Notes: generated by a model not told the origin, from the letters alone. A DNA stretch of 64,000 bases from Mycteria americana (GCF_035582795.1 NC_134369.1:53878001-53942000), one strand, 5' to 3'. Positions 34,120-47,100 are shown, numbered from the stretch's first letter. Numbers and translations are program-made.

Positions 34120-35491
34120 ATGGCCTCCCTGGGAGGCCCGACTGTAGACTGTATCCCTCTCCTGGAGAGATTAGAGGGCTATAATGCCCAACCTTCTCCC
34201 CCTGCTATGACTTGGGCCCATAATAATTGGCATGACCTGCAAGCTGTAGCGGACAGAATTTTCACTCTGGCTAAGGAACGAAGGTTGAAGCTTGGAAAGG
34301 GAAAGGCGTTGGTTTGTGGGGTCTTAGGAGCTGCCTTGGTGGCAGCACAAGGGGATAAACATGTGTCGCGACAAGCAGAGGGCGAGGCAATAAAACCCCT
34401 TCAAGATCTAGTGAAGGCTTTACAGGAACAACTAGAGAATGAGAAAAGGAGTGTCTCTGATCAGCTTGCCGTCGAGCAGGCAACTAACCAGAGGCTACAC
34501 TCCACTTTGACAGAGGCTTTGGAGCAGGAAATGATATTAAGGGGGCAACTAGACGAAACCCGTTCCCAAATCGGTGTAGAAAATATGGATGTGATCTCTG
34601 ATGGGGGAAAAGAATCAGAATTGTTATACCCTCTTAAAGACTTAGAACATGTTAAAGAAATACCTTCTCCTGGAAAGGAGGAAGCTAAAATGTGACCTCT
34701 AATTAAGACCGAGACTGTAGATGGTGGTCCAGGAGGAGCTCAGCAACTTACCACCTGTACTGTTCCCTATTCCCCTCCTGATTTGGCTACAATTCAGGAA
34801 AAATATTCCCAGGGACCCCAAGAGAAGGAAACCGAATATGTACAGAGAGTGTCTGTTACTTGGAGTGACTGTATCTTGCTGAGTGAGGATGAGACAAGAG
34901 GGTATTGGGGACCGGGAGTTTTTATAACCACAAATGATAATAGAGAGCCCTGGTCCCTGACCCAAAGAGTAGCATATTGGGCAGGCGGATTAGATCCTAT
35001 GGAGAGGGGAGACCCTTTCTCAATTAAGACACTTACGGCGGATCACATTTTAGAGAACATACAGAAAACTGCGCGTCTCTCTGTTAATGCATGACCGATT
35101 ACTGGTTCCGCAGCAACCCTCCCCTATGCAATATGTGGCGGACCCCAAAAGGCTTCACCCTCTTACAAGGGGAGTACCTGATGCCTTGAAATTATACGTG
35201 GTGCAACTACAGGATCGATTGAGAACACCCCGACCCCAGAGAAGGGGAGGTCCCCCGGAGATGACATGGGGGGAAGTAGCAGAGGAATTAATCAATTATG
35301 GGAGGTGAATGGGATTTACCAGCCAGGCAGAGACTAAATCCAAGGCGGACCTCAGGAGGGTGGAAGGGAATGGAGGAACAAAAGCTGTGCCCATGCGCAA
35401 TTCTCAACCCCCCCCGGCAAAGCTGACGCGACCGCCCGATAGTAGAAGGTATCCATTATGGGCAGAGGGCATCTCGAAAGGAATCCTCTGA
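34120..35491 (+). pseudogene. Retroviral gag remnant
   Basis: Starts with an ATG at 34120 and runs 191 codons to an in-frame stop (34693-34695). Residues about 90-150 of this piece are rich in Leu, Glu, Gln and Arg in a heptad-like pattern, a probable coiled coil. The same frame resumes at 34783-35094 with a capsid-like segment (SLTQRVAYWAGGLDP), then a frameshift near 35090 moves the reading to another frame (35087-35308, LHPLTRGVPDALK and MTWGEVAEELINYGR), which ends at another stop and continues to 35491. At least two stops and one frameshift make it non-functional. No zinc-knuckle nucleocapsid motif is visible. The layout of the capsid part is retroviral, but I cannot name the genus. Confidence 0.8.
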
Positions 35492-35719
35492 GAGGTGATG
35501 GACAGGTTACCCACTCCCAACTTGGAAAGTTTGGTGAAAGGTTGGGACAAGATAAAGGGAACCCCGTCTCCCTCAAAACCTGAGGATCTTTCCCTCTGAT
35601 CCCGGGAACACGGGATGACAACCCCATCCGCTCCCCTGGAGGCTGAGTTAATTGATTTGAAAGGTCCTGAGTCAGGAAACTCCCTCCGCCATCCCCAATA
35701 AGTGAGCCAGGGGATGGCC

Positions 35720-35925
35720 GGTGGGTCCACGTAAGGAGGCTCACAGAAACTGCTAAGGGGGATTTATTGATCACTTTTCCTCTGGGTCCCTTCAAAACTC
35801 CCATCGCCTTCTTAGTGGACAGGGGAGCTCAGATGTCGGCCCTCCGAATGGATGTGGCTAACCATAATGGCATAGTTGCCGACAGGAAACAGATTTGTGT
35901 TCAGATTCCCAAGTCTTCAGAAGCA
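35720..35925 (+). pseudogene. Retroviral protease remnant, cut short
   Basis: The frame at 35762 onward reads LLITFPLGPFKTPIAFLVDRGAQMSAL. The F-L-V-D-x-G-A-Q core is the active-site loop of retroviral aspartic proteases, but the usual Thr or Ser after Asp is Arg here. Only about the first half of a protease is present before the sequence passes without a stop into envelope-like sequence; everything from late protease through integrase is missing. Confidence 0.7.
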
Positions 35926-37249
35926 GGTATTGACTTTTCTATTATTAATCTTAATCTCTCCAAGTTATTGGAGAGTAAGTTAAATACAGTCATTAAGAAT
36001 TGTATTGCCAACTGTACTTGGGGCAGAGTAAGAACCCCATTTGAGAGTCAATATAACAATGATTTCATTCTTGATGAGGCCTGGAGAGTGAATCAGGATG
36101 CATTTTACCAAATTTCCCTGGCAAACTGGACCGATCATTGGTACAAAATATGTTACAGATGGAATGTGAGTGAACCAGTAACTCCCATTTTGGGAGCTGT
36201 GTTTATATTACCAGTATCTCCCTGTCCTGAAGATTTGATGGATATACACAACACGTCAGGTAAATGGTGAAGCCAAACTCACTGTGAGAATCCCCACAGG
36301 ATATCGTGTACCCAAATCCCTTATTGGCTGCCACTCCCTTTCAGGAACCTTTTGAGCACCCCTATACAGTTAAATGGTCTCCTATATGGTGTATACAAAT
36401 TCCTGATAAAATTAACAGAAGCAGATACGAGTGGGCCTGGTCTATCAAACGTATGTGGTATGGAGACCCCGATCCTGGTCATCCCATTGATGAGGAAAAT
36501 GTTGAAATCCCCTCCCCTGAATACTCCCAGTTAATGAACTGTACCACAATCTTAAATTGCACCACTGGTGCAAGAAATCCTATTGAGACATGGTACATCC
36601 CCGAACTTTGAACTTTTATACGAGATATGCATACTTGCTGGGGATAGCCCTCCCAAGGTTTCTGAAATGTAGACAACAGATGTAACAGAACCTGGAGGAC
36701 GGGAAGAACTGCGATTAGATGCAGTATCCCTACAAACCATGGTCCGGAACATGGAAAGGTGTGGAATAGGGACCTACAGGGTACCTGGGTACCCAGAGAC
36801 GATTATTATCAACGTAATACAGCATTGTACCCAGCCCCACAAGGAACATTATGGGGATGTTCGGATGATAAAATATATTCCCATCTTAATGTGAAAAAAC
36901 ATGCCGGATTACAATGTGGAATAGGAATTCCCACTATGTGCCCTTCTAGAGTGTTTGATTTATCAATGCCTCATCAAATCAGAAGACGCTGAGAAAGTGA
37001 TGGGCCCAAGGTGCGACCCAAGTGGGCGGTGCATGGAATACGAGTACCCAATTATTATATCTGGGGCATGACAACATCTCTGATGTTGGAGAGTATATTT
37101 ACCCCATATGTGACTCTTAAAAGGCACCAATTCTAGAAAATTTGACCTGGCAAGTACATGTCCTAAGCAATTGGATGAATTATGCTTTTGGGGAAATGAA
37201 TGTACAAATTCAACAAGTGTCTAAAATGACTTTATAGAACAGACTCGCT
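35926..37249 (+). pseudogene. Retroviral envelope surface-subunit remnant
   Basis: Open pieces at 35926-36270, 36306-36611 and 36759-36992 in different frames encode Trp-, Cys- and Asn-rich sequence with many N-glycosylation sequons (NCT, NWT, NVS, NTS), as expected of an envelope surface subunit. The first piece has no signal peptide because it is joined to the protease remnant. Frameshifts and stops between the pieces break it. The junction with the protease remnant is placed only roughly, between 35900 and 35930. Confidence 0.7.
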
Positions 37250-37585
37250 TTGGATATGTTATTGTTAAAAGAACAATGTGTATGTGGAATGTTAAATCTT
37301 ACTGATGGAGAATGTTGTCTCACCATACACAATGCAACTACCACCGTGGAAGAAGCACGGAAAAAGATGAAAGAGGTATCGGAGCAGACCGGAGAGCTTT
37401 TCCAAACAATGCAACCAAAAGACTGGTTTGATGGCTGGAACCCTAAATCCTGGGTTGCCTCTCCCTTAAGTTCACTGGGACTTACTGGTTGGGGCAAGTG
37501 GCTTTTGAATATTGTTATAACATTAAGCTGTGGGTTCTTATTTTTGATGGTTGGCCTTGCCATTGTAAAATGTATGATGTCGTGA
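37250..37585 (+). pseudogene. Retroviral envelope transmembrane-subunit remnant, open frame
   Basis: A 111-codon open frame. Near its start it has a cluster of Cys (CVCGMLNLTDGECC), comparable with the C...CC loop of gamma-type transmembrane subunits though the spacing is not the usual CX6CC. A helical, charged stretch (EEARKKMKEVSEQTGEL), a Trp-rich membrane-proximal part (DWFDGWNPKSW) and a hydrophobic anchor of about 23 residues (residues 85-107) follow. The cytoplasmic tail is only a few residues. The fusion peptide and N-terminal helix lie upstream in other frames or are lost, so it is a fragment. Confidence 0.75.
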
Positions 37586-37681
37586 ACTTTGTCTTCTTTG
37601 TCTTCTCTATCCTCTATCCGTTATGTGAAAATCTCCACTGTGGACGAAGATGATATAGGCAATGTATGAGCCACAGGGTGG

Positions 37682-38648
37682 TGTGAGAGACTGAAAGAGT
37701 TAATGTCTCAAGCATTGTGGCGAGGCGAGTTGCGGTTTGCATGGCGACAGCAGGGGTCGGCTAGCACGGGATGTGGAGAGCGTGTGGGAAGCCACGCAGT
37801 TCCATGTTCTGATGTACCTTACACAAGGACGTACCCTATATGGCCAGAGGTCACACAGGGTTTATCTGAGGAAGGGGCTTACGACCACCCGAGAGACCCC
37901 TTGCGACCACATCACCCCCTCCCGGTGCCTGCGCAGAAGATTGAGAACTTTCTAGGACAAGAACCATATAAGCCCTCAAGGGGCGTAACCGGAGGCATGG
38001 ACTAGAGTATAAAAGACACGCCCCCAAGGAACCAGGCGTGCACCCATCACCGGAGGATTGCCATGCCCATCATCATCATCATCATCATCGCAGGATCCAA
38101 GTGTGGTGATATCTCTCTTTATCTCTCCCTCTCCCTCTCTTTCCTTTTCCTCCCCCTCCCTTTCCTTTCCTTCTTATAAATGTTCCAGTAAGATCCCTCC
38201 ATTGCCAACCCCTTTATGCTTTCCAAGTTTTTCAAGCCGATGCATTCCATGTTCAAGTTGCTTCTACCATAAATAAAGTGCCTAACTGATCGTTTGGTGT
38301 CGTTCCACCTTAATTTAGTCTGAGGGAATTGGCAAATCTGAGTCACTCCCAAGTGGTGTGGAGAGGGACCTGGCAGGCAAACGCTGACTCGGCCGTGTTG
38401 CTACCCTTATCATCCTCATAACCCTTAGACATAAACCGTTGACCAAGTCTGAGACTAAGACTGGAGCCAGCCGTACCTAGACTCCTCTCTGAGAAGGAGT
38501 TTAGAAAGCAAGGGGGTCCTTTCTGAATCTCATGACTCAGTGGGAAGGCCACCTCTTTTCCCTTAGCCACACGCCAGACTCACGCCCTTCACGTGACATA
38601 TTCAGCGTCATGATTTTACTTCCCCCTCCCCCCAGGTGGGACGTCACA
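37682..38648 (+). repeat. 3' LTR, full length
   Basis: About 967 bp, starting TGTGAGAG just after a weak purine tract (AGGGTGG). It has TATAAAAG at 38008-38015, a short CAT repeat at 38065-38088, a 70-bp polypyrimidine run at 38109-38177 and AATAAA at 38272-38277. It ends GACGTCACA. The promoter and poly(A) signal appear intact. The exact 3' border could be a few bases later, because ATTGGTGG follows and resembles the sequence after the 5' LTR. Confidence 0.85.
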
Positions 38649-38653
38649 TACAT

Positions 38654-40526
38654 ATTGGTGGCATCTCCATAAGAATCTACATTCTTAGGTCCTTGCTTCC
38701 ATGCAAATACGAAGCCAACTTGCTCTGAATATTGAAAACCAGGACTAAAATGTGCTTTCATACTATGGCTGTGGTAGACCTAAAGTCAATTAATTTATTA
38801 TTCTTGATAAGTGACAGAACTCATTCTCATAATTTAACAGATTTTATCTATACCTTTTATTTTGTTTCCTGTAATCTCTTATTTGCTTTCATTTCCTCAG
38901 TGGCTAATTAAGATTTATAAGCAAATCCAGAAATGAGACAAGTTCATCAGAATTAACTGAAATAACAATCATAATGCATATTTTTATAATGCAGCTTTCT
39001 AGTTATGAATATGCCTTAGACTGTGTAATTCCAGGCTATAAAAGAAGTGCTTGCCCTGCATTTATTTAAGATTTGTACTAATGGCTCTAAGCACTGTATC
39101 ATCATTAATAACAATAATAATTAGATCCATGAATCATTAAAGGAATCACTTCTGCAGCAGTTCATGCTGTTCCTTCACCTGTAAAAATCTTTTCTTCTCT
39201 TACAGCGCTGAAGGGAGGGCTCTGAATCTCCCTGTGCTTTCCCATTGCTGGCAATTAGCAGTGCTTGCTGATTAAGCAAACCCATGACAGTTTTTGGCTG
39301 AGCCATCAGAGAAAGTCTGCTCTGTGGTAGGAACCTACCTAGTAAGGGACTTTCTTTGCTTTGAGATTGCTCTTGATGACACGCTGGCACAGAGAGAGAC
39401 CTACCTTTTGTAAAGATACTTCGACAACGTATAGCAAAGGGACATATGCTGGCAAGACAACATCTCTCCTTGTATTCAAAGCACTTTCTCCTCATAATTC
39501 ATCTATTAGGACACAGAAAGAACCAGCTGATTACTATGACTGATATACTGAAGGAGAAAGAAAACCTATCTTTGCCACTATTTCCGTTACATGCGGTTGC
39601 CATTCTTTAAATGTATTGCACATGTGCAGGTGGTAGGAGATAATTGATCTTCATGGAGTTTCTAGGTAATAGCTTTCAAAGTTTCCCTGGAGACAGCACT
39701 ATCATGATGGATTCATTCATTGAACAACCATGAGACACCTAACATGTTTCAATTAAAAAAATTCCTCCCTCAACCTGCAGTTTTTCACTCCTCTTGAAAA
39801 ATCCAATGAAATATCTTTTGATAGAAATAATGTCGTTTCATACACGTACACCTGTATGCACACATCCATCCAATAGCTGATTCAAGACCACCATTAGTTA
39901 AACTATGCTGGACATTAAAGAAGTATAAGAGCCAGTTTCAGACTTGCTGTAATGAGATGTAAATCCAGATCCTGTTTATTCATTCTCTGAATTTGTCTTG
40001 ATTACTTCAAGGTTTAGTACTAGTTATTTGTAGGATTAATTTGGAGATATCCCACTAATGGAAAAGTGTGTTAATGATTGTTAGATCTTACTATATTTAG
40101 GCTTATAGGAGGAAAAAATATAGTTCATGTTAACCTTAAAATGTCCAAAGGGACAGAGTTGTTTTAAAGTTGTGATTTGGAGGCCAAAAAAGTATTAGCA
40201 CAGAATTACGTAATTCTAAGTGAGCTGGGGATAAAGGCACCCCGTCAGCATGTGTGAAATTCAGCTGCAGTTTGAAGACAACTCTCATAGCAACAAACAT
40301 TACAAGACACAGTTACGAGTGGAAACAGGAACTTCAGTCTAATAAGAAATGATGTTACTATTTCCATACATCCACACTGACAGACATGAGCCACGTTCAG
40401 CTTTTTTTGCCCTATGGACTCCAACATGGATCAAAATGGATCAAAATGCTTTATGAAAAACAATTAAACTATCACTTCCACAAAGTAGATCTTATGCGCT
40501 ATAGACAGACAGATTAAGATTTCAGA
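38654..40526. other. Intergenic sequence between provirus and LTR C
   Basis: AT-rich unique sequence with small chance frames; I see nothing further in it. AATGGATCAAAATGGATCAA near 40430 is a short tandem duplication. Confidence 0.5.
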
Positions 40527-40531
40527 ACTGG

Positions 40532-41095
40532 TGTCCTGGTTTCAGTTGAGATAGAGTTAATTTTCTTTATAGTGGCTGGTATGGGGCTATGTTTTGGATT
40601 TGTGCTGAAGACAGGGTTGATAATACAGAGATGTTTTAGTTGTTGCTGCACTAGTCAAGGACTTTTCAGCTTCCCGTGCTCTGCCAGGTGCAGAAGAAGC
40701 TGGGAGGGGACACAGCCAGGATAGTTGATCCAAACTGACCAAAGGGCTATTCCATACCACACGACGTCATGCTCAGTATATAAAGCTGGGGAAGAAGAAG
40801 GAAGGGGGGACATTTGGAGTGATGGCGTTTGTCTTCCCAAGTAACCGTTACGCGTGATGGGGCCCTGCTTTCCTGGAGATGGCTGAACACCTGCCTGCCC
40901 ATGGGAAGTAGTGAATTAATTCCTTGTTTTGCTTTGCTTGCGTGCGCGGCTTTTGCTTTCCCTATTAAACTGTTTTTATCTCAACCCTCAAGTTTTCTTA
41001 CTTTCGCTCTTCCGATTCTCTCCCCCATCCCACCGAGGGGGAGTGAGTGAGCGGCTGCGTGGTGCTTAGTTGCCGGCTGGGGCTAAACCACGACA
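40532..41095 (+). mobile_element. ERVL-type solo LTR C
   Basis: A 564-bp LTR, TGTCCTGG to CCACGACA, with a perfect 5-bp target duplication ACTGG (40527-40531 and 41096-41100). TATATAAA lies at 40777-40784 and ATTAAA at 40964-40969. It is the same family as the LTRs at 19002 and 22650 and shares with the latter the middle section around the GATGGCTGAACACCTGCCTG motif. Confidence 0.94.
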
Positions 41096-41100
41096 ACTGG

Positions 41101-44100
41101 AAAGACTGAGAACCAGTCATTTGGGGTACCGCATTCATCATCCGTATTCAGAAATCTGATCCACAACTCGGACAGATAGACTTGCCCTGATGCTCTCAGG
41201 CAGTGGCAGAGAATGGAACCCCCCCCTCAGGCTCAGTGCTGCTGTAACCTCCACAGTTGCACAGCTGTCTCCCTATACCCTCGAAGAGGCAATGAATTGG
41301 TGACATGGTTATGGGTCTGTTGCAAAGTTTGTACAAAATCTGTAAACAAAATCAAAGCTGATTATTCTGAAAAGGGAATAATTGCCAAATTGAATTGGAA
41401 AACAGATTGTTATAATTAATTCACTTGGATGACACTTCAGTCTCTATAAGCATGACACAATGACTCTTCATTCAGGAACACGGATGTGGCTGTGTCTTCC
41501 AATTCGTTATCTATTGCACCATAATTGAGCATGAATAATGTGCACTGAAAGCCAAATGTCACCCAAACTAATGCCATTAAGAATGAACAAACATCTATCT
41601 GTGTAGCTGAACTACTGCTGAACCTGCAGACTTACGCAATTCTTGTCACGAAGAAGCCCATCAGCATTGTATAATGACATGCAAATGAGTAAGAATTGTT
41701 CTGAATGAGAAATAGTAGACCAAAAAAAAGCACTACATACCAAAATATATATCTAGAAAGCTCTTCTATTTCTGGTGGGGGTTCTCAGCCAGATCAGTAT
41801 GCAAGTCACTTCACGTACCTCTGCCTCTCTCCTTACTCCCTTCTTTTTCTGTTTAGGCAAATAATTCTCACCTGTAACTTAACAAAATACATATAGTTAG
41901 CTTATGTTTTGATAATGATTAGATAATAATGCCTACTAAGGTGAACAAGACTAACTTAAAAATTACAGAATTGGTCAAAATGAATCTTTACCTTTTTATA
42001 TCAACAGAAGAAAATAATAGCAGCTAGCAAGACTCCCTGTTCTGCCTGTCCCTCCTTGCCTGGAACAAATATTTAAAGACCTCAAAATGCTCCACAGAAT
42101 GAATTCATCATTTCCATTTTGAAAAAGGAGAAACTTAAGACACACTATTCATGTAAAGTCATATGGTCAATCATATATTTCAGTAATTTTGTTCAAGCAT
42201 CATATGCTTTTTAATTTCTAACTCTCAGCCCTGTACACAGCCCCATGGCTTACATTGCCTTTTAATCCACAATGATGCTTGTACACACTACCTTTTGTAT
42301 CCACTCATATCCACACACAGATGTATATTTATGCTTCATTTTCTTCCTCTGCTATGTGGACATACAGATAATACTTAGGATTGGCCAGAAAATACAATTT
42401 CATCGTGTGAAACATTTTGAACTTTCAAATACATAGACAGAAAATTATTCATAACCTTAAAAGCTCCTGACTATTTTTAATTAAATATTGAAATGTAGAG
42501 TTACAGTAATGTTACTGTATAACCTAGCCAACAAAAACAACTATGAAAAATCCTTCCAAACCCTTTTAAACCTTTACTACTTATCCTCCTTATCAATAGG
42601 TGTTGAATATTAATTTTAACTAAAGCAGTGAAAGGGAAAGTGCAGAGCCAAGGCAGCCTGCTATCAGCCTCTTTACTCTAATGGCTTGGAAGATACTGTT
42701 AGTATGCTCATACTCCTTCACTAAAGAATCAAATTATTTCAGCTTCCACACAGACAGCATTCAAGTAAATTACTGGAGGTGCCCTTTGCCACTTGGTTCA
42801 TCGCCAATTACCAAATGCCATTACTTTCAAATACAACGAAATGTTTTGGTACCACAAGGTTAAAGAGAAAACCTATTTGGAATGAATGAAAGGGCAGAAA
42901 ATGTCACATACACAAACAGAAAGACAGATTGAATAGTTACAGCAGAAGTCAGAGGTCCAAAGCGTAGATGAGCTGGTTTCCCCAGTAAGATTGCTGGCTG
43001 TGAATTAAATGGGATATTCACCTGAGATTCAGGAGAATCTGCACAGTAAAGGATTTTGAAGTATATGCTAAATGCTTTATGCAGGCTTCTGTGAAGGAGA
43101 CAAAAGGTTAAGTATTTACTTTTATGTGACATTGTGTTTAAAACATGTCAGAGAAAAAAAAACTTTTAGTAGAAAGCGCTGTGCTGTGTCGGGTCAGCCT
43201 TTCCATATCTAAATAATGCCCTTTAAATGTAAGGATATTGTTGGTTTTGGGATTTGGGGTTTTTTGGTGAAACAACTACGGCATGTCAGATTTACAGATT
43301 TACGTTCAAATACTGCAGTCTGTAGGTGAGAATTACCTTCGAGGAGAAGTGTGCCTGCTCTTGCTTCATGTTTCCTTGTCATAAAAGGCATTTTGCAATC
43401 TAAACTGAAATCATTTCAGATTAAAAGCAGTCAAAAAGTCTGGAGTCCAGTTTCCACGAAAAAGAGTCCCAGCTTGAAGTATAGATGTAAGTCTGGAGCA
43501 CACAAAATGGCCACTGTCTTCAACAGAATTAAATTATTACATGTACAGAAAATACTGGTGGTTATGCAGGTATACACATTGCCTATCAAATCCAAGAAAC
43601 TCCGCTGACATCAGAAGAGGCTTTCCAAATATGTTCTCCATGATCTGTCCACAATTGTGAGTAACCACTAGCAAAATAAAAGTAGCAAGCGTGTAGTCAG
43701 AAATCAGCTGTCCAAATTATTAAAAATAAGTAAACCAGGATATCTTATTTCTCTCCACCCACAAAACTTGGCTCTGTAGAACAGCTGTAGATTTTACCTT
43801 TTGTTGTTGTTGTCGTCATTTTAGCTCTACTAGCGCCTATTCCCCAGCACTCCCATCCATTTGTCATTTCATTTTCCTCCAGCTAGTGATTTATGCTTTC
43901 CCTTCTGGCTAATAGTGTCTGATTTCAATTACTTCACTTCCTTGGAAGTCTGGTTCCTACAATGAATTGAGAAATTGCCGTTTTCTTTATTACCCACGGC
44001 ACTTTATTTTAAGACAAGCTTCCCTTCTACCATGGCATCTCAGAAAGGCTTGTGCCTGCTAAAATTGCTTTAGCTGTACATTTCACCATTCACATTCCCT

Positions 44101-47100
44101 TTTCTGTTTGTTTTCTCCCTTTCAGACTCCTGAAAGCCCTTTAAAAGCTCTACTTTCAAAAACAGCTTTCTGTGACACATAAACATGTGAAAACCTTTCC
44201 ATGTCAATTAAAAAGATACTGGGACAGTAGAAATGTAAGACCAGAAGAGAATATATGAGCTCCAAAAACTTGACTGCGCAGTGGGAGGCACAGAAATATC
44301 CATGGAGTACCTATTCCCCCTTACTCCCACACACCATAAGACATTTCCCCAAACCCCTCTAACAACCTTAAACCTTTAATAAAATACCCCCAGACACGAC
44401 TACAAAAAAAAGATGGAGAAAGCAGGTGAACTCAAGGACATTGTTAGTGCCCCACATCCTTTCCCTAGCAGGGAAACTGTAAGACAAAAGAGATCCAAGG
44501 CTGTGATCCCATCCTGCGCAGCTATGGAGGAAACCATGACGATGTGAAGCATGGACTGGCCAGCTACTGCCAGTCTGAGCTGGAGAAGACTTCCCACGAA
44601 GCTCCAGCCACAAGAAGAATTTTTCAATTGGTTTCTTTTTCAGGTTCACATTATATTTCTAATTGTGTGTATGAAATGTACTAATTAGAAAACTTCATCA
44701 GTTTATGCACAGTATCATATAAAGCCTAATTACCCTGCAGGCAGTGCTGGGCATTATTTGTCCGGGTCAGCGCTGAAGGTGTATTTTATTAATATACAAT
44801 TAAATAGGAGTCTCCCCTGGAATAAACTTTATTTGTCTGGCATATATCTGGAAAACCTGTGACCCATGTTAGGAAGTGCTCTGTATTCAGGCTAATTTAC
44901 TTGACTGAAGGAGTACGTTCAAGCAATGCCGTGGTGCTACTTACCTACAATGCAAACAATTCACAAGGCTACTTTCATTCAGAACTAGTTCAGTTTGTAG
45001 AAATGATGAAGGTAAGCTGACTTTGAATGGTTGAAGTCCTTCACTGTCCATCCCCCAGTTTCTCCCTGAATGACAGCTTTTCCACCAAGTGACACAACTA
45101 CCTTTGAGAGAATATTTCAGCACAGAGAAGCAGATAGAAATACAGAGACATGGTAACTGAGGGATCTGCACTGGGGGTATTCAAAGAAGAATGATGTGAG
45201 TCCAACCTTTCTCTCCAGGTAAACATGTAATGAGGGTATATCTTATCAAGTAAATCCTGCTTACTAACACATCACTTAACACAGCAAGCTAAGAGCTTAT
45301 GTTTTAAGCCTTGTACCCATGACAGTGGTGCTCTCAGCTGAAGAAGAGAGAGTCAAGGCAAGCATTCAGTGGCATGAGTGAGTAAAGGAGTGGGAAAGGA
45401 TTAATATATGAAAGATCTGGGATGGGTCTCAGTTTCACATGCACTAACAAGTCTGCCATATGTGCTGTCATCTGAGCTGACTGACAGCTCTCTCAGTGGC
45501 CAGTCTGCCAAGCTATGAAGAAACTGAAACAAAAGTACTGCCTTGTATAAAACCATCAGATGTATAGGTATAAAGGGTTAAAACAGGAGACAAACATTTC
45601 AAAAGACCAATAATTTGTGCTCCCAAATCTTTATATGCTTTTGACAATCTCCCCCAAAACACATTTCACATTTCTAGAAGCAGATTTCTTTATGTCTATA
45701 GGTTTGATAAAGCTTTTAGGGGGGTAGGAGCAGCTAATATTTTGAAAGTGGAACTGAAGAAAAATAAAGTTAAAAATAAAATTATTAACATCATCCCTGC
45801 CTGTCTAGAAGGAAGGAGAGAGAAAGCCAGTGCAATGCAAACTGTGCATGTTGGAATTTCTCTCTCCCCATGTACTGTAACCAAAGCTACCTGTGCAGAA
45901 GGCTGGGCTTTGTCCCTCTCATACAGAAGTCAGTGCTTGTTGTTGTTAATTATCTACACACTAAAGATAGGCTCTACGTGCTTAGGACTGAAGTCCAGAA
46001 TCAAGCAGAAAGTGAAAGTTGTCAGTGAGATGCAGAGCTGTTGTTAAGGGCTCCTGAGCTGCCCCATGTACCTCTAGCCCCTTGCTGTGATTTCCAGCCA
46101 CTCCTCCTTCCCCAGTGATGTAAATCAGGAGTACTCTCCTGAAATCAGGGAAACAGCAGGAGAGTTAAGGCTAGAGTAAGGGCATGGAGAATCAGACCTA
46201 TCTTTCAAAGAGCTGTTCTGGAGAGACGGCAACTCTGAACTGCAGCAGGTAAGGTGATAAAGTACAAAACCTTCAACAACAGTAGAGGGAACAAAGGAAA
46301 CCGCAGACAAAGCACATTTCTCTCTCTGTAAAATTACCAATTTTTTAAACCCACTCTTATATGAAAAAGATCTTTTGAAGTTTGAATTTAAAAAAAAAAG
46401 TGAAAAAGATAGCAGCATTTTTGCTTTTACCAAAGCCAGTTATTTGCTCCAACTGGTTTTTAGCTTGTTTTCAAAGTCTTCTCTACAAAATGATTCAAAA
46501 GGATGGGGAAAGCACCTGTAAGTGAACCAGAGCTTTGAACCAAAAATCAAAACCAGAAGATGTAACAGTTTCCTTACATACACAGCAATCATTAAAGGGA
46601 AAAGAGAGTTTGATTACAGGAAGACAGCTCATTTTGGTTTTACTCAGAGTTAATTTTTTCAAAGAATAAGAACTTGTCCTGTTTGCTAGATCAATAAAGA
46701 GACATCCTATCTTTTCTGTAGCTATTCAAAACCTGAAATCTATTGGAGCCAGTGAGAATTCAAGAAGAAAGGAGTTCAGTATAAATCTCTAAGTCTTTTC
46801 TTTCCATACTCCCTGTTGATATTGCTGGTCATTATATATAATAATTCCCTCTAACCTTTGCATAGTTTTTAAACAATTTCAGAGGCGTATCTCTGCCTGT
46901 ATTTTTAATAGGGGAGAGAGATCATCATGCATAGGGAAACATCTCTTTAAGTAACCAGGAAAACAAATGCACCCAGCTAGCCATCAGCTAATCTATGGGA
47001 ATGTAATCTGTAATTGTCGCACAGAAATTCTAATAATTTCCCGTATTTCTTTCCATCCTTTATGAGAAGGGCAGCTGAACAATATGACAAGCCCTGAGTG

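Larger units (their letters stand above)
33741..38648 (+). mobile_element. Defective endogenous retrovirus (gag - protease remnant - env, no pol)
   Basis: Two copies of one LTR frame a 3.7-kb interior. The outer flanks TATAT (33736-33740) and TACAT (38649-38653) are a likely 5-bp target duplication with one mismatch. Order: shortened 5' LTR, primer-binding-like site, gag, protease remnant, surface and transmembrane envelope, full 3' LTR. RT, RNase H and integrase are missing. By eye the LTR parts that can be compared (about 205 bp) differ at about 12 positions, around 6%, so this is an old insertion. It cannot replicate. Confidence 0.92.

Noticed and set aside
34120..34695. Coiled-coil protein gene of the host
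   Set aside because: It sits between matching LTRs just after a primer-binding-like site and is followed by capsid-, protease- and envelope-like sequence, so it is gag.
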